Positions 47,101 through 58,464 of a DNA stretch of 64,000 nt are shown one piece after another (position 1 is the stretch's first letter; the number at the start of each line of letters is the position of its first letter). Below the pieces are notes generated by a model. It was not told where the DNA came from. It worked only from the letters and a program-made list of their open reading frames with translations, and searched no databases. Position numbers and translations under genes: made by a program. Origin of the DNA: Beroe ovata (Eukaryota; Ctenophora; Nuda; Beroida; Beroidae); NCBI GenBank assembly GCA_946803715.1, contig CAMPET010000092.1, positions 75,224 through 139,223 of the forward strand, in the 5' to 3' direction.

Positions 47101-48422
47101 ATGTCTGAGGAAGGAAATGTAACAACCAATGAACTTGACACCTTTGTCAGAGAAACTGGGGCCTTATCGTGCTACGTTGTGGTCGATTTAGTTGTTGGGG
47201 TGGCCGGGGTCGCACTCAACGGTGAGCACAAACTACCACGTTTATTTTGGGACACCCTGTGGCCTGTATAATTGCTCCAATTCTACCCACTGTGACACTA
47301 CCTGTAATCGCAAGACTACCTGAAACCGCCATCGCCCCCACCCCTCACTACAGCATGACTCATTCATCAATCCTCAGCCCACACCGTGACTCGCCCCCTC
47401 ACCCCTCAGGCATCTCGGGAGTGTACTACAAGTCGCGGATCAGAACAGCCGGGGTGAATGTGAATCACCTTCTCTACCTAATTCTGTCTGTGTTCGGGGT
47501 GGCGATCAGCTGCGGGGCACTCCTCCACTCCCTCATCTTCCTCTTCTCGATCATGTACACGGAGAGTGCTCTGCTCATCCTCCTGCCGGTCTCCTACACC
47601 CTCATGATAACATCGACCTACTCCTCCGCTCTGATAAGTGTCATGCTTGCCGTTATCAGGACAATCAGCATAGTGTATCCTGTGAAGAGGATAAACCAGC
47701 ACCTGCTCCTGCTGTGTATCGGTGTGTACTGGGTTATATGGGTGGGTGTTGCGGCCACTGACTCCTATTACTGGTCTAATGAGGCTATGCATGGTGGGAA
47801 CATGCAGGTACATTACTACTACTCCTTCATAAACATGGCCGGCCTCAATGGCCTGATTAACCTGTTGAACGAGAAGGGTATGCTGGCCGAGTATATCATA
47901 CGACACCATGGCATACTCCTGCCCATAATAATCTGGGTTTTACCTTGTGTCCTGCCCTCCTTTATCTGTCTGGTGTGTACTCTCATACAGATTACACTAT
48001 TCTGGAAGAAGCGAGTGCCCAACTCGAAGAGCGATGTTCACTCCAAGGTAACAGTCACCATCATCCTCCTGACAGCTGTGTTCTTCGTGTGCAACACTGT
48101 CAACTTCACAGTATGCATGACAATGGTCCACATGGACTGGAAGGCAGGCCACAAGCTATGGCTGTCGCTCTACTTTGCTACAAGTGTCACTGCGTTTATC
48201 AATGCACTCAGTAATCCGCTGATTCTGATAACCAGAGGGCAGCAACTGCGGCGCTATGTGATCCAGACAGTACGGGTACCAAGGAGAGAGCAGCAAAGTC
48301 GGAGAACATACCTCAAACTACCGACATTCTTCTGTACTCGAGAGGAGAAGGTCTCAGCGAGCTACGCAGTGGCGGCGGCCGGAGAGGTTGATAAGGATGT
48401 CGTCAGGGAAACGCCCAATTAG
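47101..48422 (+). CDS. Rhodopsin-like GPCR, two exons
   Basis: Exon 1 is 47101-47221 (MSEEGNVTTNELD..., 40 codons plus 1 nt). The donor G|GTGAGC joins the acceptor CCCTCAG at 47409, and exon 2 runs 47410-48422; the junction is phase 1, total about 377 aa. The intron splits TM1: VVVDLVVGVAGVALN lies in exon 1. Reading exon 2 alone from an upstream ATG at 47247 would give a false N-terminus made of intron. TM3 ends AVIRTISIVYPVKRIN, with the RTISI motif in place of DRY. TM7 ends ALSNPLILITRGQQLRR (NPLIL in place of NPxxY), followed by a basic helix 8. The exon 1 N-terminus holds one NVT glycosylation site. The receptor is related to the one nested at 34.5 kb. Ligand unknown. Confidence 0.88.
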
Positions 48423-49582
48423 GACAATCATAGTATGCAGATATCGATTTAAATTCGAGCCGTATTCAATACGAAGAAGACTCTGAAGTTAGGATGTTAT
48501 CATATTCTTGCCGCTGGACATTTATTTCATTTTATTGTTTTGTGCTATCAATACTATTTTTGGGAATAAAACTAGATATTCAACAGTCGACACACAAAAT
48601 ATTTTGTTTAAATGCATATGACACACCTATTTATATTCCTGCCATGAAACATGATTATTCAGTACACAACTAACACCACCACACATACACACACACGCTC
48701 AGGCACATTTGAATGCAATTCACTCGCACGTTTTATTCTTACGCAATGCAATGGAAAACAAACCGCGGTGCTCAATTGCTTGTCCATTGTAGTAAAACTA
48801 TCTCCATGACGATAACTTGCTATCTCAATTGTGACCCACCAGCTCTCAGCAAATACAATGCTTCACTCGACAAGCTCGCGGCAGGGTCACGTGATGCGCC
48901 GCCAAGCAAAGTAATCACTGTCACGTGATAGTAATATATGTGTTACTGTACGCGCTCATATGACAATTCCCTCAGTAATCATTGCGCATTTAATATTTTC
49001 AATCATTCTTGTGATAATGCAACCCCTTTCTGGATATTCAGGGAAAAGTTAGGAGTGTTTTTGAAGAAAATTTCCTGTTTCCATCGTCGATAAGAATCCT
49101 TTTCGCGACAAAATGTGGACGGCTAAACATTTCTTCACCACCTGTAGTCAAGCAGAGGAGTTTAAAACTTCCTCCTTGCTATGAGCATCGCAGAATCGAG
49201 CATTTATCGCCAGTTTGTTATTTGTTGTTCGTAGTATCGGTCGAGGTATCGATACTTTCATTTCACATCAATTGAAAAGTGGACAGCATCCACCTTCTGT
49301 TTTGTTGTACTTTACGAGTTTAACAATTTCCGAACGATTGTCGATTGTGCCTACTTAATGAACCAATCCTGATTTTCGATATTATCCAACATCTTGTTCC
49401 CATGGCCATAAGAACGATTACAAGTGATATGAGCTTCATTGATCCAAGTTTTCTAACAATATGATGTTCATAAGTTGGATTATCACAAATCTGAGAACTG
49501 CTGGTACTTATCTGCCATTACACTATGATATTGACCAAATATCGCTAACCACTAACTAGGAGTACTAACTAGGAGTACGAAG
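48423..49582. other. Intergenic between GPCR and CIMAP1-like gene
   Basis: No coding or repeat structure seen beyond a short CACACA run at 48680-48700. Confidence 0.6.
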
Positions 49583-50788
49583 ATGCCTATGATAGCAGCA
49601 TCTGAGCGGGGCCCAGGGTCAGGCAAGTACCACCCCAACATGGCTCCCACGTGGAAAGCTGCTGGGGCGTACAGTTTCGGTGCTAAAGTCAAGGACACCT
49701 CGAAATTAGACTGTTCTCCCGGTCCTAAATACGGTATGGACGAGACTCTGACGACTAAAGGAGCAGTGAGGAACCCAAAGTTCAGTTTGTCGGGACGCCA
49801 CCCCGACCCCATCCCATTCAACACTCCAGGACCCGGCTCCTATCAGGTATAAGTTGCGTGAGTGACTAGATACCTACTAATTGCAAATATTTCACTCTAC
49901 CCAAAATTTCCTCTTTTTCTATGTCAAAAGGAGGGTGTACATTGACACCCCACGGCACGCCTATCTCGTAGAACATGCTGATTCAAAGCAAGAAATTACT
50001 CACGCCACCCGAAATTATGCGAACGTTGTAGGATATGGGTAACATGTCAAGAATGCAACGTTATGCTACCAACCACACACGTTATACAAACACGTTACAG
50101 CTCACAACATATTAATATTATCTCACCTGATTTTCCGCAGGTTGAGAAATGTCCGGTCCCAGGAGAGAGACGATCGTCAGCATTTGTGATGGGAGGCAGG
50201 ACCCGATATAGGAAGAAAGACCACACTCCAGCCCCCAGTCAGTATTCCTTACCAACGCAGCTGGGAAGCAAGGTAATTGAGCTAGAGTTGTTCAACTTTT
50301 AGTTATAGATAGCTGACAGATCATGATGAATCAACAGAAAAAGAAGGGTTTTTCATGCGATGATAACCTTCGTTTCAGATCATCACCAGTAACACGAAGT
50401 CGAGCAGAGCATTTGGATTCAACAGTAAGCCGAGGAAGGGCGGTTATGATGAAGATCTCCACCAAACGCCGGGGCCCAGTGCATACGCGCTACACAACGA
50501 CAATGCCACCAGAGTGAAGGCCCCGGCTGCGTCCATGTCCACCAGGACGTACATTCCTGGTGATCCGACACAGAAACCAGGCCCGGGAGCCCACAGCCCT
50601 GAGAAGGTAGGGGGGAATTAGGAACTCATGTAAGGAATCATCTCGTTAATACCGGATACTGGATTGACATTGATTTGACTATCATGACACTCACCTTTTG
50701 GCAGGTTGTCATCACGAAGCCACGAGCAGCTGGATTCCCTATCGGGATCAAGCACTCCGAGTACACCACACCCCTTATCGTAGAGTAG
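49583..50788 (+). CDS. CIMAP1: SHIPPO-repeat protein, ODF3/CIMAP1 type (axoneme)
   Basis: Exons 49583-49846, 50141-50272, 50379-50606 and 50705-50788 join in phase 0 throughout to give 235 aa; human ODF3/CIMAP1A has about 254. Repeated Pro-Gly-Pro motifs define the family: RGPGSGKYHP at the start, CSPGPKYGMD, NTPGPGSYQ, HTPAPSQYS, QTPGPSAYA and KPGPGAHSP, spaced about 30-40 residues apart. These proteins lie in ciliary or sperm-tail microtubule structures (outer dense fibre and the inside of doublet tubules). ATG 49583 is chosen because it leads directly into the first conserved motif; no earlier exon is needed. It lies on the same strand as the GPCR ending at 48422. The gene symbol names the family rather than an exact orthologue. 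Confidence 0.9.
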
Positions 50789-52401
50789 AGATGATCAGGA
50801 AGAGGTTAACAGATCGTGTAAAACTGGACATCACAACTTGAGGATGCCATCATGAAATCATTCAGGCCATTAATAGTGCTAATTATAATGAGTGTTTGTT
50901 ATGTTTATCAAAATGTGCCATTTCAAATTCAATGTAAGGTCGATAGCAAGTTATCCAAGAGGATTATTATTTTGTATCATCAGTGATTCACAATTGATAG
51001 AATCAACACTGTTTACAATACATGAGCCCCTTTCAATGAGTACCTGTTTCATTGATATGTCGCTATGCAACACATCATAATGGAAATTTTTGAACATTTG
51101 ACAATCCACTTCGTATAACTGTCATGATTTCATTTCCATGTTTCTCAAGACATGGCACAAGCACACTGTCAAATTCAAGATTAGATTTGATCGATTAGAG
51201 CGATGATAAGATAATTTCTTATCCCGGATTTTGAAAATTTAAAAAAACAAGCAATTGAAATTCATCTTTTCATGAAGTATGAAAACATGTAAAGCAATTA
51301 AAGAATTGATGTTAACACAGAATGAAGATAAATGCTAAGGAATAACTAATTACGGAATTAATTAGCAAGACGGCAGGCATTACCTACTATAAATCAAAAT
51401 ATGCATTGTGTGCGGTGTGGCGAAAAGTAAAAAGTATCTCAAACACTGGCGCTGAAATAAACGCGAAAAAGGCCTTACTGACTTATCAAATGATTCAGAA
51501 TTCGCGTAGAAGATACCATCAGGGAAATATCAGCGCTCGATTCTTCGAATGACAATACGTCAATACGGTGTTAAAATGTTGCGCGCGCGAAGCCGCGCGC
51601 TTTCAAAAGAATTGACTATTTGTTTTTGAGTTTTCACTTGCTCTATGATCCCAATTAACTATAAGTGTAGGGAACAGTAATACTAGAGTTCATACGTGTC
51701 CACCGCGATCCCACCGTTCTTGCTCGTAAAACTGAATATAATATGGCGACTTAGTGATATATCGTGCACGCGTACGTACGTGACGCGCGAGAGGTAAAAG
51801 ATGCAAGTGCATCAGTGTCGTTACATATTTTATTCCTAGCGCGTACCGCACATGTGAATAAAAAGTGTGACCGACGGTGGCAACAAAATAAATTCAAACG
51901 TTAATTAGAGAGAATTTGAGTGTGCTTCAATTATTTCGCTCACTTATCCAGATTTTCGTTGAATTTTCTATCATTTGGGCTTCCATTCAACTAGAGATGA
52001 ACAGATTATCTTATAAACCAGCATAGACAAAAGAAACCAAGACTTCACTAAAAACTCATATAAAGGATACACACCCTACAAAAGCAAACATTGACAAACA
52101 ATAAGTTCAAATGAAACTGTGATTGTGCAGTAAAGTGACATGTAAACAAGTGCCCTATGCTTCCCGGTATTGAGGATCATTAATCCGTTTACTTAGACCG
52201 ACGTTTCTACTTTTTCATGTTAATTGTGGTCAAATATACTGGAATATGCAACCTGATTCCATTCATCATAGTACTTCAATTATTAGACCGAGTAAGAAAA
52301 GCAAGGTATGTATTGTTTATATGTGCATATGTACAATGTATACAGAGTTCATGCAATAATATGACTACAATGTTCACTAAATGCAGTGTATAGTGTATAC
52401 A
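50789..52401. other. Intergenic between convergent CIMAP1-like and PPP2R3 genes
   Basis: AT-rich. A short palindrome GCGCGCG...CGCGCGC lies near 51580-51600, echoing the core of the MITE families. No exon seen. Confidence 0.6.
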
Positions 52402-55400
52402 CTATTTAGTGTACGCCTCAACTGCACTTTTTCCCACGCTCCCGATCGCTCCTCGTCCACCTAACTCTAATTCCTCGTCCTCATCCTCAAAGTCGTCCTC
52501 ATACTCGTACTGCTTGTTCAGTTCCTCGTCAGCAATAAGGTCCTCATACTCACGTGATGCATACTTTTCCCAGTCTGTCATCGGAACTTCGCCTTCCTGA
52601 GTAGAAAACGTGTGAGTAAATATTCCACGTATACGGTTTACGTCCCCCAAAATGGTAGTAATTAGAAATTCTGCAAGATTTTGCAGACTTCGTTAAATTA
52701 TATTTCCCGCTATTATCAATGATCAGAAGTCTTACAGGTGCTGCATAAATTGAAAAGACCGTTAATCAGCGATATTATTTTGGGTGAGCAATGGGTATTC
52801 TCTTCACTGTTGAGAATATTCAAAGAAATGATGTTTGATCGACACCTATGACCTGAAACCAAGAAAAAAAAACACGAAGTTTGATATCACAGCACTTATG
52901 TCAATTTTTAACTTCCTTCCACGAGAACAGTTCTGTCCATTCAAATCGACTCTCCTGGCTCCCTAGGTTCAGAATTGGCGGATGCTACATATTCTTGAGA
53001 TAAGATTAACACCTCGAGTTGGGTGCTACAGAGGTGATTTAACCCACACTTTCATCCGTCGTTCAAAGAGTATGTATTTTCGATGCGACGCTCTCATAGC
53101 TACCAATATCTACCATTGCTGCCACTGGTTTAATAATATTACTCAATTAGACCAGGGCCAATTAACACTTCGCTTTTTAAAATTGTAGTTTAAATATAGC
53201 AGTGCTCAGTAGCAGCGCACCAAGTTATAGGAAAAGGTGGATTTATAGAATAAGATGAGTATCGGAGTTAATTGGTCATGTTAACTTCCAAATTGTAACT
53301 TTTCCCACTGACAGTACCGGTAGTATGACGCAAATTGCAGTGAAATTGAGCAGAATAAAGCGGCTATTATTAGCTATCATGATCGACAGATAACTAGATC
53401 AACTCAATTGCACTACGATAAATGATCTTTGAAGGTAAAAGCACTTGAGTCAAAGCCTCAGATGTGATCGCCCATTATAAAAAGTGTACCTTGTTCGAAA
53501 GAGGATCCTTCAACTCGTGATCGAGGAATTTCTGAATATTGAGGAAAATGTTGAAGAAGAGAGAGGGTTGTTTGCACTTTTTGATGTCGGAGAGGGACAC
53601 TTTTGTTTCCTCCTTGGGACACGCGATATCGAGAGCCTGGCAGATACAGTCTAGTACGGAGCATTCTTCCACGCCGAGTAGACGCATCTTCTCCAACTGA
53701 GCCTGGTGTGAGTGAGGGTAAGGAGGGGGAGAGGGGTTGTTGTGGGTGAGTAGACTTGAGCAGGGGATGGGGTAAAGTGGGGAGGGGGGTTAGGTGGGGA
53801 GGACGAGAGAAGTCCCTGGTCAGCCTCAATCCGGTAAAGAACGCTTTAAAAAGTTCGTATAATTGAATTATAGATGTAAGTGTTTAATAACCTCTCAGTT
53901 AACTGAAGCAAAGTCCTATAAGTGTGCGTTAATTAAGTTTGAAGTGTCTGCGTTTATCATAGCCGTCTCAAATAGACAAGTAATTAGGCATTCTCGATAG
54001 CACTATATTCAAGTTCATGAAATGAGAAATGAATTCAAGCGCCTCAAACTGGTTTATAAAATTCAGCTAACCAAGACTATAGCGCATGGTACATGCGATT
54101 TTCTCAACCCCCTCATGAGCACAGTGGTGTCAACAAACCACAGTGGTGTCAACACATACTGGTTTCCCACCTGGTAGAAGTACTCTAGTTCGTAGAGAGA
54201 CAGATACCCATCCCCATCGAGATCCATGACTCGGAACCAATATTCAATCGCAGTGGGATGTGATTTATCCTCCTCTGCGAGCAGGAACCGGATAAAGTCG
54301 AAATAGGTGAGGGTCTCGGTTTTCTTTGGTGTTACCTGAAAATGGCGTGTGATAGTTTCAAATTAGAGTTCGATCATGTCACCGACACAGAGAAGGGATC
54401 GTTTAATGTACCACGTTATTAAGACATGAGCTGGCGCCCTGCACTGCTACACATTTGTAATGTGTAATAGCATATTTTGCAAAACAGATAAGATGAATCA
54501 TCGCCAGAATATGCAATCTGCAGAATAATCGCCAGGACAAGGCAGAGTAATAATGGCTATAAATACATGAGTCTTGGGGGCATTGGAATGCAACAACAGA
54601 GACATTGATTAGATTATTGCGATTTATTCATTGTTCATTATTGATTTCGAACTCAACGTCCTGCCAAGAAGATAATTGATTTACACTTGTTGTAGTACAC
54701 CCATTATCACCAAACTCACCGTCCCTTGGAAAAGCCTCTCCAAAGCGAATGGGTTGACAGTGGAGTCAGCATGTCTGGATATGTCCTCCAGGTTTATTAT
54801 GAGATCGTGGTCCGTGTCTATCTCCCAAAACTTGCAGTATATCACGTAGAAGTGCTCATACGAGAAATAATCTGATACCTGATATTGAAATTCACAATTT
54901 AATGAACGGCAATGATTTAAGGGATTCCTGGGATTTCAGATATGCTGGAAGTCGATGGAGATGGTTTCAATGTACCTGGTTAATATCAGGTTCCTCCTCA
55001 AGACTTGCTAAAATTTTGAGGAAGTTGCTTTCCCTCAATTCTGCCATTGATATTCTGGAGCTCCATGAGCGATTGATAGTGTACATAATCCGGCCGGTCA
55101 CGGTTTCAATGTATCTGCACGTAGTATGGTAAAAAATATGATGAGCAAAGAATGAGGATTAACATCTCGGCAGTCAAAATAAAAGATGTTTACCTGGCAT
55201 GAAATTCAGGAGCGTCATCAAGAAAAGACATCCCTGGATGGGTGTCTATTACATCTTGGAGGAGATTATTAAAATCTCCCCAAATAAGATGAGATCGATT
55301 TCCTTTTGACATGATTCTTACAAACTTCGCTGCTTCATCATGACACGTCGACTCTAAATCTTCAAATACCTAGATGGGTAGATAAATGAATCCCTCTAGA

Positions 55401-56179
55401 TGAAAGAATCTTAAGGAGATTTCAATGATATAGTCAATAGTCATGACAGAATCATGAGTATTGAAAACGGCTAAAGTTATAATCATTTATTGCCATACCT
55501 GAAGGAATTGCTGTAATGAGCAAGTTTCTGAGCTAGTACAAGCCTCAAACAAAGGACATTTCCAATAAAGAGGCAGTCCTGCTGCCTTGGTTACACTTCC
55601 AAAGTCTCTTCGAGATATCAGTCCGCCTGAACATTCCTTAAACAAGGCAGTAATCTTTGGCATTTGCGATAAATCTGTTTTCTGGGGTGGGGTTAATGGT
55701 TTACCCATTGGGAAATAGAATTGGGGTATGTTTTCCTGGAGCCGCTTCCCTTTTGCACTGATACCAGGGGAACATTTCTTATTTTCAAGGGCTGGAGACG
55801 GAGTCCTGTTAGATCTTGATCTTTGAAGCGAGCTTCTTTGTGGAGTTGGGGTAACCCTTGGGCTACCTGAAGAAATACATGTATAGGGATGTATAGTGTA
55901 AATAGAACACTTAATTTGCCCTCTTTACATGTCCTCAATACTGCAATGAGTAATACCTCAAACTGGCAAAGAAATATAGGTAGCATTTCATTAACAATTC
56001 TGACCACGAGGTGATGCTGGATGCTTGTGGTGAGGAGGTGAAAGAGATCTGGTAGCAACAAGTTTGCTTGGTGCAACATCTGGAACCTTCCCTTTGAGGA
56101 TGCATAGTAAATCTTCATTTAGCTGATCAAACACATTGTCTTGTGATAACCACTGTATAATTAATTCATTGACTTTGAC
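52402..56179 (-). CDS. PPP2R3: PP2A regulatory subunit B'' (PPP2R3 class), 5' end missing
   Basis: Exons in coding order: 56179-56005, 55866-55499, 55369-55194, 55114-54976, 54878-54720, 54335-54171, 53702-53490, 52596-52402 (stop TAG); all phases agree. Hallmarks of the B'' (PR72/PR130/PR70) family: IPQFYFPMGKPL before the core, GLPLYWKCPLF, THPGMSFLDDAPEFHARYIE, NRSWSSRI, LEEEPDINQ, YFSYEHFYVIYCKFWEIDTD, the EF-hand with DLDGDGYLSLYELEYFYQ, DIKKCKQPSLFF with KFLDHE, and the C-terminal DWEKYASREYEDLIADEE. The two EF-hands bind calcium and control attachment to the PP2A scaffold and catalytic dimer. The N-terminal exon (VKVNELIIQWL) begins in phase 0 after an acceptor, so at least one 5' exon lies above 56179. 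The C-terminus ends in an unusually acidic run (EDDFEDEDEELELG). Confidence 0.93.
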
Positions 56180-56986
56180 CTGAAATGAGATAAAGTTGAC
56201 ATGATAAGAATACAAGCTGTACTTATTAAATCCATGAACTGGCAGTAATTTCATTGGCATTAAATTTATTGGAGATCAGAATTTAAACAGCTCTTGCACG
56301 CCAATATCCAGTTACCTTGACATCAGGAATAATGGTTACCATTCTAACATTTTTCACAATTCTGAAACCTCTCTTCCTTTAAGAAGTCTTAGAAAAAGAC
56401 CTCAGAATTCTCATTCATTGGCAAAATCTTTCTCTATAAAATTATGTATATTTTCAATATGTATTATAATAGCCAAGAAGTGTTCTTGTGAGTATTTAAG
56501 TTCAAAGAAAGCTCTCTTCCTCTGTCATTAATAATAGAATAGAATGAAATAGAATGAGTTATGGTATACAACCATCACTATTATATAGACTATTATATAG
56601 ACGTTATGAAAATCATTAACCCAGTAAAAAAGAAGAATTGCTCAAGGTCTTAAGCTTACGTCACTTTTTACTTAAACAAAAAAGAAAGGTGTATGAATAA
56701 GATAAAAATTTATGAAATACATCACCACTTGTGAATACTCCTGATTAAAATCAATAATTAACTCATGTGGTACTGCATATTTGCAGTCAGTTTATCTATA
56801 TTCTATTCCTATGAATGAATATAATGAATGACATTATTATCAACTTAGAACAAACAGAGATTTTTGATAAATAAGCAGTTTCCCATAGCTTAGTTAAATG
56901 GAAAATTGAAATTGGAGATGCGATTGCCTTCATTTGCATTGTTCAAAAATATTTGATCGTTAAAAAATATGTTATATTATATTATG

Positions 56987-57289
56987 TTGTCAGATTTTAT
57001 TTGACCTGTCTTTAACGCGCGCGGAGCATGCGTGTTTTCATCGCGATCGCGTCGAAAACCAAAACATGTTAATTGTTTTGGCTTTTGTTGTCGATTGATG
57101 ATAGACCCTGTCGCGAGAATTTCGTTCCGCGCGCGCGTCGCAAACTTATTCTTAGACGGCGCAAACTTATTTTTATTGCTGACGCAAGTCGCTTCGCGGC
57201 TTGCATCAGCGGTCTGGCATCGCCCGACAAAGCCTTCGATGCAGGCGCGCTTCGCGCGCGCGAGAAACAGGTCAGGTAACATCTGACAA
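56987..57289. mobile_element. Foldback element interrupted by a hAT-like MITE
   Basis: The outer ends TTGTCAGATTTTATTTGACC and GGTCAGGTAACATCTGACAA match the element at 39911-40037. At 57088-57230 lies a MITE (TTGTCGATTGATGATAGACC...CGCCCGACAA). It is flanked by GGCTTTTG (57080-57087) and AGCCTTCG (57231-57238), degenerate forms of the single GGCCTTCG found at the matching place of the uninterrupted copy. Confidence 0.75.
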
Positions 57290-57905
57290 AAATTTTATAT
57301 ATGTGATTCAACGCCAGCACGGGCACTGTTAACACTGCTCATGACACATGATAAAGAGTGTTGATGTTATGTTGATGTTATGTTATTTTATTTAATTTCA
57401 TGTCATTCGCTTATTTGTATTTTCTAGCATGACTAGCATGTGCGTCTTATTCATTCCAGTATTATGCATTGTTCATCGATCACGGAGATATTGATCATGC
57501 ATGCATCATATACTGTATAAGTCACTTGGCATTGAACTTTAAANAAGTTCAAAGAAAGCTCTCTTCCTCTGTCATTATTAATAGAATAGAATGAAATAGA
57601 ATGAGTTATGGTATACAACCATCACTATTATATAGATGTTATGAAAATCATTAACCCAGTAAAAAAGAAGAATTGCTCAAGGTCTTAAAGCTTAGTCACC
57701 TTTCACTTCAAAAAAATAGAAAAGTGTATGAATATAATGAATGACATTATTATCAACTTTGAACAAACAGAGATTCTTGAGAAATAAGCAGTTTCCCATA
57801 GCTTAGTTAAATGGAAAATGGAAATAGGAGATGGGATTGCCTTCATTTGCATTGTTCAAAAATATTTTATCGTTCAAAAATATGTTCATGTTATATTATA
57901 TTATG

Positions 57906-58180
57906 TTGTCAGATTTTATTTGACCTGTCTTTATCGCGCGCGGCGCGTGCGTGTCTTCATCGCGTCAAAAGCCAAAACATGTTAATTGTTTTGGACTTTG
58001 TTGTCGCGATTGATGATAGACCCTGTCATGTCGAGAATTTCATCATGCGCGCGCAGCGCAAACTTATCCTCAGACGCAAGTCACTTTGCGGCTTGCATCA
58101 GCAGTCTAGCATCGCGCCCATTCGCCCGACAAGACCTTTGATGCGCGCGCAAGAAACAGGTCAGGTAACATCTAGGACAA
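57906..58180. mobile_element. Second copy of the nested foldback/MITE element
   Basis: Same order as 56987-57289, in the second copy of the duplicated block. It has a shortened left arm, an extra CGCCCATT insertion near the right end of the inner element, and a damaged outer end (AACATCTAGGACAA). Confidence 0.75.
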
Positions 58181-58464
58181 AAATATTATATATGTGATTC
58201 AACGCCAGCACGGGCACTGTTAACACTGTTAATGACACATCATAAAGAGTGTTGATGTTATGTCAAAATCTTTATTTTATTTTATTTATTTTCATGTCAT
58301 TCACTTATTCATATTTTCTAGCATGACTAGCATGGGCATTGACCTAAAAAACTGTATGCTGGTCATCTTATTCATTCCATTATTATGCATTGTTCGTCGA
58401 TCACGGAGATATTGATCATGCATGCATCATATACTGTATAAGTCACTTGGCATTGAACTTTAAA

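Larger units (their letters stand above)
56498..58464. repeat. Duplicated ~1 kb block with two MITE copies (probable uncollapsed haplotypes)
   Basis: 56498-57543 and 57545-58464 both start AAGTTCAAAGAAAGCTCTC and both end TTGGCATTGAACTTTAAA, joined by one N at 57544. They differ by many substitutions and by an ~80-base deletion in the second copy near 57720. Each contains one copy of the foldback element with an internal hAT-like MITE. Confidence 0.85.

Noticed and set aside
47478-47909. 143-codon minus-strand frame
   Set aside because: Antisense of the GPCR exon 2; composition mirrors the membrane codons.
57811-58197. 128-codon plus-strand frame
   Set aside because: Lies across the nested MITEs; the frame is disrupted in the sister copy.
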